DNA of 6,607 nucleotides. Origin: Candidatus Pelagibacter sp. (GTDB taxonomy: Bacteria > Pseudomonadota > Alphaproteobacteria > Pelagibacterales > Pelagibacteraceae). Of the stretch, positions 5,031 through 6,607 are shown piece by piece. The stretch is taken from the NCBI GenBank assembly GCA_028095445.1, contig JAOHCJ010000033.1:1-6607 (forward strand), given 5' to 3'. Every line of letters starts with the position of its first letter. The stretch's first letter is position 1. The position numbers and the translations under genes were made by a program. The notes beneath the pieces were generated by a model. It was not told the origin of the DNA. It saw nothing but the letters and a program-made list of their open reading frames with translations, and searched no databases.

Positions 5031-5913
5031 TATTTTTTAATCTTATAAAGATATATTTAAAAACACCAATTAGTCTAAATAGATTTGAATATACTTTGTA
5101 CTTCCTCAGTAAAATTAAGTTAATGATAATTCTAAAAAAAAAATCAAATGAATGTAAGTAAATTCTGTAAACGTATTTTTTGTCAAACTTTGAAAAATAG
5201 TATAGCTCAGAAAACTTAAATGAAGTCATCGTTATATAGTAACCTTTAATATTTTTGGGGTGAGTTACCCCCTTAATATGATTACAAAAAGATTCAGGTG
5301 TTTCAATGATTGAGAGGCCATCTTTTCTTAACCTATCACACAATTCAACGTCTTCAAAGTACATGAAAAAATTAGGGTCAAAAAAACCAATCTTTTTAAT
5401 AATATCAGTTTTTAACATTATTGGAGCTCCCCAAACAGACTCCACAAAAAAATCTCCTGAAGGTTTAATTTTGCTTAAAGAATTATAAATTTTTTTTTCA
5501 AAAGTATTCCTTTTTTCTAATCTTTTTAAAGGGTGACAAAAATAGTTACCAATATATTTATCATTGTCATCGAAATGATTTGGACATACAAGCCCAACAT
5601 TATCATATTTATTAAAAATCTTTTTTAAGTTAAGAACATTATTTTCATTCATTATAGTATCTGCAGTTAAATACAAAATATAATTTGATTTAACCATATC
5701 AAAAGCAAAATTAGCTGCCCTTCCCATCCCAATATTTTTATCCATTTTATGATAGATAATATTATCGTCAAATTTAAGTAACTGATCCTTAATCGTACTT
5801 GTAGGGTCGTTATCTATGATTATTTTCTTAAAGTTTTTAAGATTTTTAAGGTTTTCAAAAATGATACTATCACTTTTATATAAAACAAAGATTATTGTAA
5901 TATCGGTAATCAT
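5017..5913 (-). CDS. GT2 family glycosyltransferase, rhamnosyltransferase-like
   Basis: Inverting GT-A glycosyltransferase of 298 residues. Motifs: the opening strand ITIIFVLYKSD; IIIDND (31-36); NIGMGRAANFA (60-70), the classical GT2 N-x-G-x-x-x-A-x-N segment; the metal-binding region LTADT at 82-86 with Asp85, where many members have D-x-D; VWGAPIMLKTDIIKKIGFFD (160-179) and MYFEDVELCDRLRKDG (184-199), with the ED pair that supplies the catalytic base; and His212. This order is typical of the RfbF/WbbL rhamnosyltransferase-like subgroup. The C-terminus holds a hydrophobic, aromatic stretch (about 252-269) and many basic residues, which suggests a membrane-surface attachment. The donor sugar cannot be told from sequence. 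The ATG overlaps the upstream stop codon as TAATG, so translation is coupled. It overlaps the next gene by 14 bases. Confidence 0.88.
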   Translation of the reverse strand: MITDITIIFVLYKSDSIIFENLKNLKNFKKIIIDNDPTSTIKDQLLKFDDNIIYHKMDKNIGMGRAANFAFDMVKSNYILYLTADTIMNENNVLNLKKIFNKYDNVGLVCPNHFDDNDKYIGNYFCHPLKRLEKRNTFEKKIYNSLSKIKPSGDFFVESVWGAPIMLKTDIIKKIGFFDPNFFMYFEDVELCDRLRKDGLSIIETPESFCNHIKGVTHPKNIKGYYITMTSFKFSELYYFSKFDKKYVYRIYLHSFDFFFRIIINLILLRKYKVYSNLFRLIGVFKYIFIRLKNNEKN

Positions 5914-6607
5914 TATATTCTTTTGTCTAATTTAGCTATCGATCTATCAAAGTTTTTCTTTAGAACAGAAAATTTATAATTATCTGGTGGAAACCACTCT
6001 TTACAGGAAATTAATTGTTCTTTGATATTTTGTTTTGAAAAAGTGTTAAAGTGCAATAAAGCTGTAGTATCTTTTTTGCAAAAATAACCCATGTGTGAAA
6101 TTATACCTTCAGGACAAATAATTTTACTAGATTTTTTTACAACATCAAATAGATTGTATCCGTCTATTTCATGTAGATAATAAATATTTTTATTATTTAT
6201 AATATTTTTTTTATTATTTAAATAATTGAAAGAATTATATTTTTGAATAAAAAAATTACTAATTTTGCTTGCATTAAGTTCTGATGAAAAAACTACATTT
6301 GCAAATCTTGTTGAAAAAAATTCCAATAATACCGATATTTGATTCAAGTCCCAATTTAATAATTCGTTAAATAATTTATCTTTATAATGAAAAAAAAGAT
6401 AATTTTTTGGCAACTCAAAAGCATTGTTTATATGTTGATTGATATTAATTAAATTTTTAATAGGTCCATCAAATTCTATTAGGTTTTCTTGAACAATGTA
6501 TGAAGATAAACGTTTAGTGACTTTTGTTCTATCAAAGGTCACATGTTTAAAAAGTTTTTTCTTTAAAAAATCATTAGGTCTATTATTTTTAGACTTTATT
6601 GTTAATC
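5913..6607 (-). CDS. GT9-like glycosyltransferase, 5' end beyond window
   Basis: The frame is open from the right edge to the TAA at 5915-5913. A GTG at 6542 is the first usable start inside the window, but the reading frame continues upstream without a stop (residues read ...KKKLFKHVTFDRTK). The true start is therefore probably outside and this is the C-terminal part. Visible features: YLFFHYKDKLFNELLNWD, then LLEFFSTRFANVVFSSE, then YLHEIDGYNLFDVVKKSSK followed by IICPEGIISHMGYFCKKDTT. The last run resembles the donor-site region of GT9 heptosyltransferase-like enzymes, where I/V-V-x-x-D/E-T/G-G-x-x-H-x-A/G precedes a hydrophobic strand. The match is distant, so the family is an inference. 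Position at the head of an operon with heptose synthesis and two other glycosyltransferases agrees with this. The stop overlaps the next ATG by one base. Confidence 0.6.
   Translation of the reverse strand, partial: LTIKSKNNRPNDFLKKKLFKHVTFDRTKVTKRLSSYIVQENLIEFDGPIKNLININQHINNAFELPKNYLFFHYKDKLFNELLNWDLNQISVLLEFFSTRFANVVFSSELNASKISNFFIQKYNSFNYLNNKKNIINNKNIYYLHEIDGYNLFDVVKKSSKIICPEGIISHMGYFCKKDTTALLHFNTFSKQNIKEQLISCKEWFPPDNYKFSVLKKNFDRSIAKLDKRI

Noticed and set aside
5306..5488. 60-codon plus-strand reading frame
   Set aside because: It is antisense to the conserved motif region of the GT2 gene and shows no protein-like features of its own.
1..6607. CRISPR array, tRNA, insertion sequence ends or long direct repeats
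   Set aside because: I scanned for spaced repeats, cloverleaf sequence and terminal inverted repeats and saw none.

Overview
The window is a very AT-rich, gene-dense bacterial segment with short intergenic gaps, overlapping genes and Lys/Asn/Ile-rich proteins. This style fits a streamlined marine alphaproteobacterium such as the SAR11/Pelagibacter group. That placement is an inference from composition and gene style; there is no rRNA or other marker gene here to prove it.

Left part (1-1308). All genes here are on the minus strand. They are a GNAT acetyltransferase (797-1228), then a gap of about 280 bases, then a compact single-domain O6-methylguanine-DNA methyltransferase (ogt, 235-516). 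The gap holds the most striking object in the window: a GC-rich block (about 50% G+C by hand count over 541-700, while parts of the right-hand genes fall below 10%). On the minus strand it folds into several perfect hairpins, two of them capped by GNRA tetraloops. It looks like a structured RNA, either an independent small RNA or a 5' leader of ogt, and I cannot assign it to a known family. A further hairpin overlaps the ogt Shine-Dalgarno sequence. Two abutting DnaA-box-like 9-mers lie just downstream of the acetyltransferase stop. Positions 1-234 hold no gene I can support.

Middle (1309-2265). A complete plus-strand tyrosine recombinase (integrase) has all catalytic residues. It stands alone, with no tRNA or visible att repeat, and ends 3 bases from the convergent stop codon of the next gene.

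Right part (2269-6607). This is a minus-strand surface-polysaccharide operon read from the right edge: a GT9-like glycosyltransferase (5' end outside the window), a GT2 glycosyltransferase, a GT4-like glycosyltransferase, a fused heptose-phosphate nucleotidyltransferase/phosphatase (HddC-GmhB type), and a sedoheptulose-7-phosphate isomerase (GmhA type). Every junction overlaps by 1-14 bases, so the five genes are almost certainly co-transcribed and translationally coupled. Together they suggest synthesis of an NDP-activated D-glycero-D-manno-heptose and its transfer into LPS or a related glycan. The kinase step is not in the window. The phosphatase half has lost the usual zinc-binding Cys/His residues. 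The pairing of an integrase with a low-GC polysaccharide cluster is typical of a genomic variable region.
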